DNA of 64,000 bases, taken from NCBI RefSeq assembly GCF_014199325.1, contig NZ_JACIJJ010000002.1, forward strand, positions 372,001 through 436,000, written 5' to 3'. Below, piece after piece: positions 17,568 through 27,084 of the stretch. A program made the translations under genes and the position numbers. The stretch comes from Sphingomonas yantingensis. GTDB taxonomy: Bacteria > Pseudomonadota > Alphaproteobacteria > Sphingomonadales > Sphingomonadaceae. The first letter of the stretch is position 1, and the number at the start of each line of letters is the position of its first letter. The notes below the pieces were generated by a model. It did no database searches. It saw only the letters and a list, made by a program, of their open reading frames with translations, and was not told the DNA's origin.

Positions 17568-17746
17568 TCGGCCTCCTCGCGCTTGGCGCCCGTCAGCAGC
17601 CGCTCGGCCCGCGCCTTGTCGATCGCGGCGGCGTCCTTTTCGGCCTTTGTCCGGCCGAAGCGGAGGCGGTTCGCGTCGGCAATCGCGGTACGCGCGGCCT
17701 TTGCCTTGGCTTTGCGCGCGCGGTTCAGGTTTATCAGGTCGCCCAT
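17564..17746 (-). CDS. DUF4169 family small basic protein
   Basis: A 60-residue protein beginning MGDLINLNRARKAKAKAAR, the DUF4169 signature common in alphaproteobacteria. It is very rich in Lys, Arg and Ala and is probably all helical. An earlier in-frame start 18 codons upstream adds only a proline-rich shadow. It overlaps the MetX-like gene by four bases, so they are translated together, though no functional link is known. Function unknown. Confidence 0.85.
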   Translation of the reverse strand: MGDLINLNRARKAKAKAARTAIADANRLRFGRTKAEKDAAAIDKARAERLLTGAKREEAE

Positions 17747-17818
17747 CAACGGCTCTCCGCAGTTCGCCGGCATCTTGGCGGGCCGCGGCGGCGAAGTCAT
17801 CCTCGTTTCGCGCCGCCG

Positions 17819-19711
17819 CTAGCCCGCCAGCAACTGCGGCGTTTCGCAGATGATCTCCTCCCACGTGCGCGGGCGGCTGAGATAATAGCCCTGGACGAAA
17901 TCGATGCCAATCAGCCCGGCCTCGAGGAGATGGGCCTCCAATTCGATCCCCTCGAGCACGCATTGCAGCGACAGCGACTGCGCCAGGCCGCGGATCGCGC
18001 CGATCAGCTTGCGCCCCTCGGCATCCGACAGGCGGGCGGTGAAGCTGCGGTCGATCTTCACATATTGGAACGGCAGCTGGTGCAGCGACGACAGGCTCGA
18101 ATAGCCCGTCCCGAAATCGTCGAGCGCCAGCATGCAGCCACCCTCGCGCAACCGGCGCAGCGATCGGCCCGCGGCCTCCATGTCGGTGATGAGCGAGGAT
18201 TCGGTCAGCTCGAAGACGACCTTCGACGGGTCGACGTTCGCGCGCGCGATCTTTCGCAGCAGCGCCTCGACCGTGGGATCGCTGACGAGGTCGAGCGCCG
18301 ACAGGTTGAAGTTGATCCGCTTGCCCGGCGGCAGCGCGCCCAGCACCGACAGCGACTTGTCGAACAGCTCGAGCGTCAGGCGGTTCATCATTCCCGTCCG
18401 CTCGGCCGCGGCGATAAGGATGTCGGCGGGCACCATGCCGATCCGGGGCGAATGCCACCGTGCCAGCGCCTCGTAGCCGACGATGTCGAGGCTTCGCGCC
18501 GCGTAGATCGGCTGGAAGACGACGCTCAGTTCCTGCGTCAGGTCGGCGGTCTGGAGTGCAGCGTCGACCAGCTTGCCCGTTTGCAGCACCTGGTCGAGTT
18601 CGCGTGTATACGACACCCAGCCGCCGCGCCGGTTCTCCTTGGCGTGATAGAGTGCGGCGTCGGCATGGTCGAACAGGTCGTGGGCGGTCCGCCCGCCCTC
18701 CGGGAACGAGGCTAGACCGAGCGAGCAGCCGACCGACAGGCGGGTGTCGCCCGCCCGGATCGGGTCGTTGATCGCCGCACACACCGCCTCGGCGATCCCG
18801 GCGACCCGGTCGGTGCCGCCGCTGACGAGAAGGCCGAACTCGTCACCGCCCAGCCGCGCGATCATCACGTCGGGCGACACCAGCGTGCGCAGCCGCTCCC
18901 CGATCGCCTGGAGCAGTCGGTCGCCCTGCGTGTGGCCGTAGATGTCGTTGATCGGCTTGAACCGGTCGAGGTCGACGACGCCGACCGTCAGCCCGGCGCC
19001 GTCGACCGTGAGCAGCCGGTCGAGCTCGCTGAAGAACAGCCGCCGGTTCGGCAGGCCCGTCAGCGCGTCGGTATGTGCGAGCACCTTGTTCTGCTCGCTG
19101 AGGCGGTTGGCCTGCTGCCGCTCCCGGCTCAGTTCGGCCTGCGACTGTTCGAGCTTCAGGAAAGAGGAGAAGGAATCGTTCAGCACCTTGATGATGACCG
19201 CGCTGACCAGCGCGATGTTGATCGCCACCGCGACCAGCACCTCCGTTCCCTTGATGAGGCAGTAGACGAGGAAGGTGCCGATCACGAGCACGCAGACAAG
19301 CTCGGCCGCCCGCGGCAGATAGGTGAGGCAGAAGACGCAGCCGAGCACGGTGACCGCGATGAACATCGCGACATGGCCGTGTTCGTACGGGCCGCCATAT
19401 TGGTCGAGCTTCAGCGCCCAGGTGACGAACCCCGCGGCAAGGACGACGGCAAGCCGCGTGGTCCGACGCATCTGCGCGGTCGCGGCCTCGACGGTCAGCC
19501 GCGCCGGGTCGACCGGCAGCGTCCAGGCCAGCAGCCGGACGACGCAGGCGGCGACGAGCACCCCGGCGACGCCGATCGTCAGCCACGCGGGCGCAAGATG
19601 GCGATGGGTAAAGGCAAGCGCGGAAGCATTGACCGCGAGCAGCGCGTAGAGCGGGGGAATCTGCCGACGCAGATGGAGCAACTGCGCAACCTGTACCGGA
19701 AGCCGTTCCAA
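17819..19711 (-). CDS. Membrane GGDEF-EAL cyclic-di-GMP enzyme
   Basis: A 630-residue protein. The N-terminal region has about five membrane helices (21-35, 43-64, 87-101, 113-132, 137-175), then a coiled linker (183-212). The GGDEF domain has DALTGLPNRR at 215-224 and an intact GGDEF at 288-292; the RxxD inhibitory site is absent. The EAL domain keeps EALARW (414-419), NFNLSA, FELTES, DDFGTGYSS and KIDRSF, so both activities are possible. The TTG start is supported by an AGGA about eight bases upstream. It stands alone on its strand, divergent from ssb. Confidence 0.93.
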   Translation of the reverse strand: MERLPVQVAQLLHLRRQIPPLYALLAVNASALAFTHRHLAPAWLTIGVAGVLVAACVVRLLAWTLPVDPARLTVEAATAQMRRTTRLAVVLAAGFVTWALKLDQYGGPYEHGHVAMFIAVTVLGCVFCLTYLPRAAELVCVLVIGTFLVYCLIKGTEVLVAVAINIALVSAVIIKVLNDSFSSFLKLEQSQAELSRERQQANRLSEQNKVLAHTDALTGLPNRRLFFSELDRLLTVDGAGLTVGVVDLDRFKPINDIYGHTQGDRLLQAIGERLRTLVSPDVMIARLGGDEFGLLVSGGTDRVAGIAEAVCAAINDPIRAGDTRLSVGCSLGLASFPEGGRTAHDLFDHADAALYHAKENRRGGWVSYTRELDQVLQTGKLVDAALQTADLTQELSVVFQPIYAARSLDIVGYEALARWHSPRIGMVPADILIAAAERTGMMNRLTLELFDKSLSVLGALPPGKRINFNLSALDLVSDPTVEALLRKIARANVDPSKVVFELTESSLITDMEAAGRSLRRLREGGCMLALDDFGTGYSSLSSLHQLPFQYVKIDRSFTARLSDAEGRKLIGAIRGLAQSLSLQCVLEGIELEAHLLEAGLIGIDFVQGYYLSRPRTWEEIICETPQLLAG

Positions 19712-19981
19712 ATACCGATCCTCGTCCCACGTTTCCCGCTGTCGCTGAGTACGATCCGGTACTGACGCATTACGGATAAGAATTGCCTAACCCGTCGCAC
19801 CCGTAACATTACGGGGGCGTGCGCGGCCGGGATCCCGGGTCGTGACCGGAAGGCGTGACGCCGCCGAAAACGGGCATTATATACGCAGCAGCTGCGGCCG
19901 AGCGTGACGCCTATCCAGACTGTCTTGGTGGGGAGAAACGACGCGAACGCGTTGAATTTAAGATAAAGAAGGGAACAAGAC

Positions 19982-20524
19982 ATGGCAGGTTCGGTGAACA
20001 AGGTGATCCTCGTCGGCAACCTTGGCCGCGATCCCGAATCGCGCAGCTTCTCGAACGGCGGCAAGGTCGTGAACCTGCGCATCGCGACATCGGAAAGCTG
20101 GAAGGACCGCAATACCGGCGAGAAGAAGGAAAAGACCGAGTGGCACTCGGTCGCGATCTTCAACGAAGGGCTGGCGAACGTCGCCGAGCGGTTCCTGCGC
20201 AAGGGATCGAAGGTGTATATCGAGGGCCAGCTCCAGACCCGGAAGTGGCAGGACCAGAACGGCCAGGACAAGTACAGCACCGAGGTGGTCCTGCAGGGGT
20301 TCAACAGCGTTCTGACGATGCTCGACGGTCCGGGCGGCGGCCAGGGCGGCGGTGGCGCCGGCTCGCGCGGCGGTGACGATTTCGGCGGCGGCGGCGATTT
20401 CGCGGGCCAGTCGTCGGGCCGCAGCGGCGGCGGGTCGCGCGGCGGCGCGGGCGGGTCGGGCGGTGGCCGCTCGAACGACTATGGCGGCTTCCCCGACGAT
20501 CTGGACGACGACGTGCCGTTCTGA
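19982..20524 (+). CDS. ssb: Single-stranded DNA-binding protein
   Basis: A 180-residue SSB. The N-terminal OB fold (about 1-115) carries [16 protein letters not shown], the tryptophans W40 and W54 (TEWHSVAIF) and [16 protein letters not shown]. The linker (about 120-168) is almost pure Gly/Ser/Asp/Arg. The acidic tip DDLDDDVPF that recruits partner proteins is intact. The ATG is preceded by AGAAGGGAAC. The 270-base gap upstream is shared with the divergent GGDEF-EAL gene; no LexA-type GAAC-N7-GAAC box was found in it. Confidence 0.97.
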   Translation: MAGSVNKVILVGNLGRDPESRSFSNGGKVVNLRIATSESWKDRNTGEKKEKTEWHSVAIFNEGLANVAERFLRKGSKVYIEGQLQTRKWQDQNGQDKYSTEVVLQGFNSVLTMLDGPGGGQGGGGAGSRGGDDFGGGGDFAGQSSGRSGGGSRGGAGGSGGGRSNDYGGFPDDLDDDVPF

Positions 20525-20549
20525 CCGCCGAGGTTATCGCGATTTCCAG

Positions 20550-20582
20550 GGGCTCGCGGGCATCGGTCCGCGGGCCCTTTTC
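20550..20582 (+). terminator. Rho-independent terminator after ssb
   Basis: The arms GGGCTCGCGG (20550-20559) and CCGCGGGCCC (20568-20577) pair over ten bases with one G-T wobble and an eight-base loop, followed by TTTTC. It lies 26 bases past the ssb stop and separates it from the kinase gene. Confidence 0.85.
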
Positions 20583-20677
20583 GTGTCGGCGCCCCGCCAC
20601 TTGGGGTCAGTCGTCCGCTTCGCGCGGAGCCTTTCCGGGGCGATCGCGTATAGCGGGCGATCGGGAGGTGCGATTCG

Positions 20678-23155
20678 TTGAAGGTTGCGGCAGTTCAGTT
20701 GGGCGAAAACGGATTCTCGGTGGAGCAGGTCGCCGAACAGCTCGCCGCGATGCACGAGGCGTCGCCGATCGCGCTGGCGATGCTCGACCTCGACCTTCGC
20801 TATCTTTGGGTCAACGACCGGCTCGCCGCGCTCAACGGTATCGAGCCCGCCGCGCATCTCGGCCGCACGATCGACCAGATCGTGCCTGACCTTGCCGAAC
20901 AGGCGCGCACGATCTTCGCAAGGATGATGGCGGGCGAGGCCGTACGCGGCGTCGAGCTGGTGGGTGCGACGGGCGGCAGTCCCGACCGCACCAGCGTCTG
21001 GCGCCAGCACTGGATGCCGATCCGCGACGCGAACGGGCGCATGGTCGCGGTCGGCGTCGCGTCGGAGGACGTGACCGAGGAACGCCGCGCCCAGCGCGCG
21101 GTCGAGGCGCTCAACCGCATCAACACCGCGCTCGCCGCCGAGCATGATGTCGAGCGACTGGTGCAGATGGTGACCGATGCCGGGGTCGAGCTGACCGGCG
21201 CGTCGATCGGCGCCTATTTCCACAACGTCATGGACGAAAGCGGCGAGCGGCTGCACCTGTTCACGCTCGCGGGGCACGAGCGCGAGGATTTCGTGCGCCT
21301 CGGCCGCCCGCGCGCGACCGATTTGTTCGAGCCGATCTTCCGCAACGTCGTCATCCGGTCCGACGACATCACCCGGGATCCGCGATACGGCGGCAACGCG
21401 CCGTTCAATGGGATGCCGCCGGGCCATCCCGACGTCGCAAGCTACCTCGCGGTGCCGGTGGTGTCGGGGCAGGGCCGGGTGCTCGGCGGGCTGCTGTTCG
21501 GGCATCCGCGGCCCGGCGTCTTCACCGCGCGGCACGAGGCGTTGATCGTCGGCCTCGCCGCCCAGACCGCGGTGGCGATCGAGAATGCCCGGCTGCTGAC
21601 CGCCGTCACCGCCGCCAACGAGACGCTGGAGCGGCGCGTGGCCGAACGGACGGCCGAGCTCGACCGCGTGTGGACGATGTCACGCGACCTGCTCGTGGTT
21701 CTCGGCCTCGACGGGGTGTTCCGCACCGTCAATCCAGCCTGGACCGCGATCCTCGGCCACCGGCCGGACGAGGTGGTCGGGCGCAGCTATCTCGACTTCC
21801 TGCATCCCGATGACGCCGAACTGACCCGCGCGGCGGTGGCGGGCGGCGTGGGGCAGGTGCCGGTGTTCGAGAACCGCTATCTCGCCGCCGACGGCACGAT
21901 CCGCTGGATATCGTGGCTGACCGCGATCGACGGCGACCTCATCTATGCCTCGGGCCGCGACGTGACCGAGAGCCGGGAAAAGGACGAGGCGCTGCGCCGG
22001 ACCGAGGGGGCACTGCGCCAGAGCCAGAAGATGGAGGCGATGGGCCAGCTGACCGGCGGCGTCGCGCATGATTTCAACAACCTTCTCACCCCGATCCTCG
22101 GCGGCCTCGACCTGCTGCGTCGCAAGTCGGAGGGGGACACGCGCAACCTTCGCCTGATCGACGGCGCGATCCAGTCGGCGGAGCGGGCGCGCACGCTGGT
22201 CCAGCGGCTGCTCGCCTTTGCCCGGCGCCAGCCCTTGCAGCCCGATGCGGTCGATCTGGCGGCGATGATGCACGACATGTCGGCGCTGCTCGCGACGACG
22301 CTCGGGCCGCAGGTGAGGCTGGTGCTGGCGGCGGAGACGGGCCTGCCGCCCGCGGTGGTGGATCGCAACCAGCTCGAAATGGCGCTGCTCAACCTTGCCG
22401 TGAACGCGCGCGATGCGATGCCGGAGGGCGGCGAGCTCAAGATCGCGCTGTCGCTGCGCGACGTGGCGGCGACGCCCGGCGGGCCGGCGGCGGGGCGCTA
22501 TATCTGTCTGTCGGTGGCCGACACCGGCACCGGCATGAATGCCGAGACGACGGCGCGGGCGGTCGAGCCGTTCTTCTCGACCAAGGGGGTGGGGCGCGGC
22601 AGCGGCCTTGGTCTATCGATGGTCCACGGTCTGGCCCGCCAGCTTGGCGGCGCGCTCGAGCTTGAAAGCGCGCCCGGCGTGGGCACCACCGCGCGGCTGC
22701 TGCTCCCCGCCAGCGCCGCGCCCGTGACCGTCGCCGACACCCCGGCGGTGCAGGCCGCCCCCGTCATCCTCGGCCGCGTGCTGCTGGTCGATGACGAGGA
22801 GGCGGTGCGCGGTGCCGCCGCGCAGATGCTGAGCGAGATCGGTTACGACGTGATCGAGGCCGATGGCGCGGCGGCGGCGATCGCACTGGTCGAGGAAGGG
22901 CTGGCGCCCGACCTGCTCGTTTCCGACCATCTGATGCCCGGCATGACCGGGACCGAGCTTGCCCGGCACCTGCGCGGGCGGCTGCCGGCGATGGGGGTGC
23001 TGATCGTGTCGGGCTATGCCGACGTCGCAACGCTGTCGCCCGACCTTGCCCACCTGCCCAAGCCGTTTCGCGCGACCGACCTGTCGGCGGCGCTGGCGGG
23101 GGCAAAGGTGTTTCCGGTGGCGACCGTCGACGTCATCGCGCTCGATCCGCAATAG
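20678..23155 (+). CDS. Hybrid sensor histidine kinase (PAS-GAF-PAS-HisKA-HATPase-REC)
   Basis: An 825-residue cytoplasmic kinase with no membrane helix. Domain order: PAS (about 18-135), GAF (150-305), PAS (330-432), HisKA with phospho-acceptor H464 in [11 protein letters not shown], HATPase_c with N576 ([10 protein letters not shown]), DTGTGM at 615-620 and GSGLGL at 641-646, and a C-terminal receiver (700-815) with D750 in [11 protein letters not shown]. The TTG start is supported by GGGAGGTG eight bases upstream. No response regulator lies nearby, so its output is unknown. The architecture suits light, redox or small-ligand sensing, but no cofactor cysteine of a LOV domain (NCRFLQ) is present. 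Confidence 0.94.
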   Translation: MKVAAVQLGENGFSVEQVAEQLAAMHEASPIALAMLDLDLRYLWVNDRLAALNGIEPAAHLGRTIDQIVPDLAEQARTIFARMMAGEAVRGVELVGATGGSPDRTSVWRQHWMPIRDANGRMVAVGVASEDVTEERRAQRAVEALNRINTALAAEHDVERLVQMVTDAGVELTGASIGAYFHNVMDESGERLHLFTLAGHEREDFVRLGRPRATDLFEPIFRNVVIRSDDITRDPRYGGNAPFNGMPPGHPDVASYLAVPVVSGQGRVLGGLLFGHPRPGVFTARHEALIVGLAAQTAVAIENARLLTAVTAANETLERRVAERTAELDRVWTMSRDLLVVLGLDGVFRTVNPAWTAILGHRPDEVVGRSYLDFLHPDDAELTRAAVAGGVGQVPVFENRYLAADGTIRWISWLTAIDGDLIYASGRDVTESREKDEALRRTEGALRQSQKMEAMGQLTGGVAHDFNNLLTPILGGLDLLRRKSEGDTRNLRLIDGAIQSAERARTLVQRLLAFARRQPLQPDAVDLAAMMHDMSALLATTLGPQVRLVLAAETGLPPAVVDRNQLEMALLNLAVNARDAMPEGGELKIALSLRDVAATPGGPAAGRYICLSVADTGTGMNAETTARAVEPFFSTKGVGRGSGLGLSMVHGLARQLGGALELESAPGVGTTARLLLPASAAPVTVADTPAVQAAPVILGRVLLVDDEEAVRGAAAQMLSEIGYDVIEADGAAAAIALVEEGLAPDLLVSDHLMPGMTGTELARHLRGRLPAMGVLIVSGYADVATLSPDLAHLPKPFRATDLSAALAGAKVFPVATVDVIALDPQ

Positions 23156-23234
23156 CGCCGCCGCCCCGAGTCTGCGAATTGCGTCCGCCCGCGCGCGGGT
23201 GCATCACGCGGCGCGTTACAGTGATGGAGTTCCC

Positions 23235-25457
23235 ATGCGCGTTCTTGCCGCTACCGCCACGATCCTGCTGATGTCGACCTCTGCGCTTGCCCAGACCCCG
23301 CCCCGCGCGGCCGAAGCGCCATCGGGCCTGCCCGCCGCCAATCCCTTTGCACAGGCGAGCACGCTGCCGCTTCAGGCACCGCCCTTCGACCGGATCAAGA
23401 GCACCGATTACGGCCCCGCGCTGATCGCCGGCATGGCCGCGCAGCGCGCCGAGATCAACGCGATCACGCGCGCGCGCTCGGCGCCGACGTTCGACAACAC
23501 GATCGCCGCGCTGGAGAAGTCGGGCCGGCTGTTGGAGCGTGCGGCGCTTGCCTTTTACGGCGTGGTCGGCGCGAACACCGACGACACGCTGCAAAAGACG
23601 CAGGCCGACCTCGCGCCCAAGTTCGCCGCGCATCAGGACGCGATCAACCTCGACCCCGCGCTGTTCGCGCGGGTGAAGACGCTCTACGACAAGCGCACGT
23701 CGCTGGGCCTGAACCCCGAGCAGCTTCAGGTGCTGACGCTCACCTACGACAACATGGTCCGTGCCGGTGCGAAGCTGTCGCCCGTCGACAAGGCGACGCT
23801 GAGCAAGTACAACGCCGAGCTGTCGACGCTCGAGACCGCGTTCCAGCAGAAGCTGCTGGCGGCAGCAAAAGCCGGTGCGCTGGTCGTCGACGACAAGGCC
23901 AAGCTCGCCGGCCTGTCAGAGGCGGAGATCGCCGCCGCCGCCGATGCGGCCAAGGCGCGCGGCCTGCCCGGCAAATATGTCCTGACGCTCCAGAACACGA
24001 CGCAGCAGCCGGAACTCGCGACACTCAAGGACCGCGCGACGCGCGAGGCGCTGTTCAACGCCAGCTGGACGCGCGCGGTAAAGGGCGACGCCAACGATAC
24101 CCGCGCGACGATCGCCGAGATCGCCGCACTGCGCGCGAAGAAGGCCAAGCTGCTCGGCTTCCCCACCTGGGCCGATTACGTCCTTCAGGACCAGATGGCG
24201 AAGAACCCGAAGACGGCGCTCGGCTTCATGCAGCAGCTCGGCACGCCGGTCGCCGCCGAACAGCGCCGCGAGGCCGCCGAGCTTCAGGCGCAGATCAAGG
24301 CGACGGGCGGCAATTTCCAGCTCAAGCCGTGGGACTGGGATTTCTATTCAGAGCAGGTGCGCAAGGCGAAGTACGACCTCAACCAGGACGAGCTGAAGCC
24401 CTATTTCGAGATCAACAAGGTGCTGACCGACGGCGTGTTCTACGCCGCCAACCAGCTCTACGGCCTCACCTTCAAGCGCCGTACCGACATTCCCGTCTAT
24501 CACCCCGACGTGATGGTGTTCGAGGTGAACGAGGAGAATGGCGCGCCCGTCGGCCTCATGTATTTCGACTTCTGGAAGCGCGACAACAAGAATGGCGGCG
24601 CGTGGATGTCGAACTTCGTCAATCAGTCGAAGCTGATCGGGACGAAGCCTGTCATCTACAACGTCTCGAACTTCACGAAGCCGGCGGCGGGCCAGCCCGC
24701 GCTCATCAGCTTCGATGATGTGACGACGATGTTCCACGAGTTCGGCCACGCGCTGCACGGCCTGTTCGCGAACCAGACCTATCCGAGCGTGTCGGGCACC
24801 AACACCGCGCGCGACTTCGTCGAGTTCCCGTCGCAGTTCAACGAGCATTGGGCGCTCGATCCCAAGGTGCTGCCGCACTATGCCGTGAACTACAAGGACG
24901 GGTCGGTGATCCCGCAGGCGCTGGTCGACAAGATCAAGCGGGCGGGGACGTTCAACTCGGGCTATTCCTTCGGCGAGGCGCTGGCCGCGGCCGAGATGGA
25001 CATGAGCTGGCACTCGCTTTCGGAAGCGGACGGCAAGCAGGACCCCGACGCGTTCGAGGCAAAGGCGCTGGCCGCCACCGGCCTCGACGTGACCGACGTG
25101 CCGCCGCGCTATCGGTCGAGCTATTTCCTCCACATCTGGGGCAATGGCTATTCGGCGGGTTATTACGCCTATAGCTGGACCAAGATGCTGAGCGCCAATG
25201 CGTTCAACTGGTTCGAGCAGCATGGCGGGATGACGCGCGCCAACGGCCAGCGCTTCCGCGACATGATCCTGTCGAAGGGGCATACGGAGGATTACGCGCC
25301 GATGTTCCGCGCCTTCAACGGTGCCGATCCTCAGGTCGGCCCGCTGCTCAAGGACCTCGGCCTCAACGCCGACGGCACGCGTATCGCCGCCGAGCCGGCG
25401 GGCGCAGCGGTCAGCGACGGGACGGCGCAGCCGGCGGCGGCGACACCCGCCAAGTAA
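23235..25457 (+). CDS. Exported M3 family metallopeptidase (peptidyl-dipeptidase Dcp-like)
   Basis: A 740-residue zinc peptidase of the thimet oligopeptidase/Dcp family. ATG at 23235 starts a signal peptide (RVLAATATILLMSTSALAQ), so it acts in the periplasm. The zinc motif HEFGH is at 501-505, followed by the third ligand region in FVEFPSQFNEHW. Family members release dipeptides from the C-terminus of oligopeptides. A low-complexity Ala/Pro tail follows the catalytic core. It is monocistronic, with a terminator eight bases past its stop. Confidence 0.93.
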   Translation: MRVLAATATILLMSTSALAQTPPRAAEAPSGLPAANPFAQASTLPLQAPPFDRIKSTDYGPALIAGMAAQRAEINAITRARSAPTFDNTIAALEKSGRLLERAALAFYGVVGANTDDTLQKTQADLAPKFAAHQDAINLDPALFARVKTLYDKRTSLGLNPEQLQVLTLTYDNMVRAGAKLSPVDKATLSKYNAELSTLETAFQQKLLAAAKAGALVVDDKAKLAGLSEAEIAAAADAAKARGLPGKYVLTLQNTTQQPELATLKDRATREALFNASWTRAVKGDANDTRATIAEIAALRAKKAKLLGFPTWADYVLQDQMAKNPKTALGFMQQLGTPVAAEQRREAAELQAQIKATGGNFQLKPWDWDFYSEQVRKAKYDLNQDELKPYFEINKVLTDGVFYAANQLYGLTFKRRTDIPVYHPDVMVFEVNEENGAPVGLMYFDFWKRDNKNGGAWMSNFVNQSKLIGTKPVIYNVSNFTKPAAGQPALISFDDVTTMFHEFGHALHGLFANQTYPSVSGTNTARDFVEFPSQFNEHWALDPKVLPHYAVNYKDGSVIPQALVDKIKRAGTFNSGYSFGEALAAAEMDMSWHSLSEADGKQDPDAFEAKALAATGLDVTDVPPRYRSSYFLHIWGNGYSAGYYAYSWTKMLSANAFNWFEQHGGMTRANGQRFRDMILSKGHTEDYAPMFRAFNGADPQVGPLLKDLGLNADGTRIAAEPAGAAVSDGTAQPAAATPAK

Positions 25458-25464
25458 CGGAAGG

Positions 25465-25500
25465 ACCCGCCCTGTCGCTTCGGCGGCGGGGCGGGTGTTT
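25465..25500 (+). terminator. Terminator after the M3 peptidase gene
   Basis: ACCCGCCC (25465-25472) pairs perfectly with GGGCGGGT (25489-25496), followed by GTTTCC. The position directly after the stop at 25457, and between convergent genes, fits a terminator. Confidence 0.7.
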
Positions 25501-25502
25501 CC

Positions 25503-25703
25503 TCAGGCCTTTGGCGTCACCCAGACCGAGACGGGGACGACGACCTTGCCCGGCGCAGGCTTGCCCACGTCGACGCGGTCGGCCTTGACCAGTTCGCCGC
25601 TTTCGAGCGTGAAGGACGCCCAGGGCTTGGGCATCCGCCCGAACGACATCTTCTGGATGGGCTGGCCCGTGGTCGAGTTCATGATGGTCGCGATGATCGG
25701 CAT
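25503..25703 (-). CDS. Small hypothetical protein
   Basis: A 66-residue protein, MPIIATIMNSTTGQPIQKMS at its start, with a beta-strand-like C-terminal half (KVVVPVSVWVTPKA). There is no signal peptide or known motif. It fills the gap between the M3 gene terminator and the GH1 gene and is transcribed with the minus strand, 64 bases after the GH1 stop. The composition looks like a real soluble protein rather than an arginine-rich shadow, but the ribosome site (CAGGCGG) is only fair. Confidence 0.55.
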   Translation of the reverse strand: MPIIATIMNSTTGQPIQKMSFGRMPKPWASFTLESGELVKADRVDVGKPAPGKVVVPVSVWVTPKA

Positions 25704-25767
25704 GGCCGCCTGATATCCAGCCGCGGCCCCGCCTGTCCACCGCGCGGGCGCAGCAATCTGTGGGTAA

Positions 25768-27084
25768 CTATCGCGGTGCGGGGCCTCGACCCTTCGATGC
25801 GCCTGCGAGCGCGCCGAAATGGCGGGCGCTCGGCTTCGGGGTGCGCCGAAAGGTCGCGCGGTCGACCGCGACGAGGCCGAATTTGGGGCGATAGCCGCTG
25901 TTCCACTCGAAATTGTCGAGCAGCGACCAGTGAATATAGCCGCGCACGTCGACCCCCTCCGCCATCGCTCCGCGCAGCGCCGACAGCGCGCGGTCGATAT
26001 AGACGATGCGGCGGGCGTCGTCCTCGGTCGCGATGCCGTTCTCGGTGACGATGACGGGGCGGCCGGTCATCCGCGCGGCGAGCCGTACGGTGGCGCCCAG
26101 CGCCTCGGGCGAAAAGGTCATGCCCGTCTGCGTCGTTTCGGTACCCGGCGGCGGCGGCAGGTCGGCATCGGCACCGACCAGTGTGCGGCCATAGGTCTGG
26201 ACGCCGATGAAGTCGTCGGCTCGGGCCGCCTCGAACCAGGGCTGATGTACCTCGGCGATCTTGGCCTTCACGCCGCTGTCGGGACCGCCGGGTTGTTCGT
26301 CGTTGAGCGCCAGGCTGAGCCCCACGGGCAGGTCGGGACGCACGCTTTTGATCGCTTCCCGCGCGCGGCGATGCGCCTCGAGCTGGACGGGCAGCGCGCG
26401 GCGGACGTCGAAGGTGGGGGTCGAGACGAAGCGGTCGGCACCGATCGCGCGGGCGGCGGCGGCATTGGCTGCAGCAAACCCTGGCGCCATCCGGCGATAA
26501 AACGGCATCCAGCGCAGCTGCGCGGCGATATTGGGTTCGTTGAATGTCAGCGCATGGCCGATCCCGTCACCCAGCGCGCGGGTGGCGGTTTCGCAGAAGC
26601 GCACGAACGCATCGACGTTCGCCATCTCCTCCCACCCGCCCGCCCCCGCGAACCAGCGCGGCACGGTGAAATGGGAATAAATGACGAAGGGGTGCAGACC
26701 CGCGGCATGGCAGGCGTCGATCATCCGGCGATAATGATCCAGTGCGGCGCGCGAAATCTCGCCGCGCTCGGGCTCGATCCGCGACCATTCGATGCCGAAG
26801 CGATAGGTGTTGAGCCCTATCGCCCGCACGATCGCGATATCCTCCGCATAGCGGTGATAGCTGTCGCACGCGTCGCCGGATGGCTCGGCAAAGGCACCGG
26901 GCTTCACATGTTCGGCGACCCAGCTGTCGCTGTTGACGTTGCCGCCCTCGACCTGATGCCCCGCCGTCGCCGCGCCCCACAGGAAGCCGGGGGGCGGCGC
27001 ACGGCGCGGTGCCCGTGCCGACACGAGCGCCGGCAGCGCGGCCCCCGCCGCGGCGCCGGCCAGCAGCGCGCGGCGCGAGGTCAA
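25768..27084 (-). CDS. Tat-exported GH1 beta-glucosidase-like glycoside hydrolase
   Basis: A 438-residue family GH1 retaining glycosidase. The TTG start overlaps the receptor stop (TTGA) and leads straight into a twin-arginine signal, TSRRALLAGAAAGA. The barrel opens FLWGAATAGHQVEGGN at 34-49. The acid/base is E183 in TFNEPN and the nucleophile is E348 in VTENG. The usual HW-x-LPQ strand is changed to YSHFTVPRWF, which may reflect unusual specificity. The C-terminus has the GH1 ending YIHWSLLDNFEWNSGYRPKF. Coupling to the TonB-dependent receptor suggests that it cuts the imported oligosaccharide in the periplasm. The exact sugar is not known. Confidence 0.92.
   Translation of the reverse strand: MTSRRALLAGAAAGAALPALVSARAPRRAPPPGFLWGAATAGHQVEGGNVNSDSWVAEHVKPGAFAEPSGDACDSYHRYAEDIAIVRAIGLNTYRFGIEWSRIEPERGEISRAALDHYRRMIDACHAAGLHPFVIYSHFTVPRWFAGAGGWEEMANVDAFVRFCETATRALGDGIGHALTFNEPNIAAQLRWMPFYRRMAPGFAAANAAAARAIGADRFVSTPTFDVRRALPVQLEAHRRAREAIKSVRPDLPVGLSLALNDEQPGGPDSGVKAKIAEVHQPWFEAARADDFIGVQTYGRTLVGADADLPPPPGTETTQTGMTFSPEALGATVRLAARMTGRPVIVTENGIATEDDARRIVYIDRALSALRGAMAEGVDVRGYIHWSLLDNFEWNSGYRPKFGLVAVDRATFRRTPKPSARHFGALAGASKGRGPAPR

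Noticed and set aside
16422..18782. 786-residue single protein on the minus strand
   Set aside because: Only the last 381 codons encode the hydrolase; the upstream part is antisense or out of frame to DUF4169 and the GGDEF-EAL gene.
19712..19981. LexA (SOS) box in front of ssb
   Set aside because: No GAAC-N7-GAAC or equivalent repeat was found.
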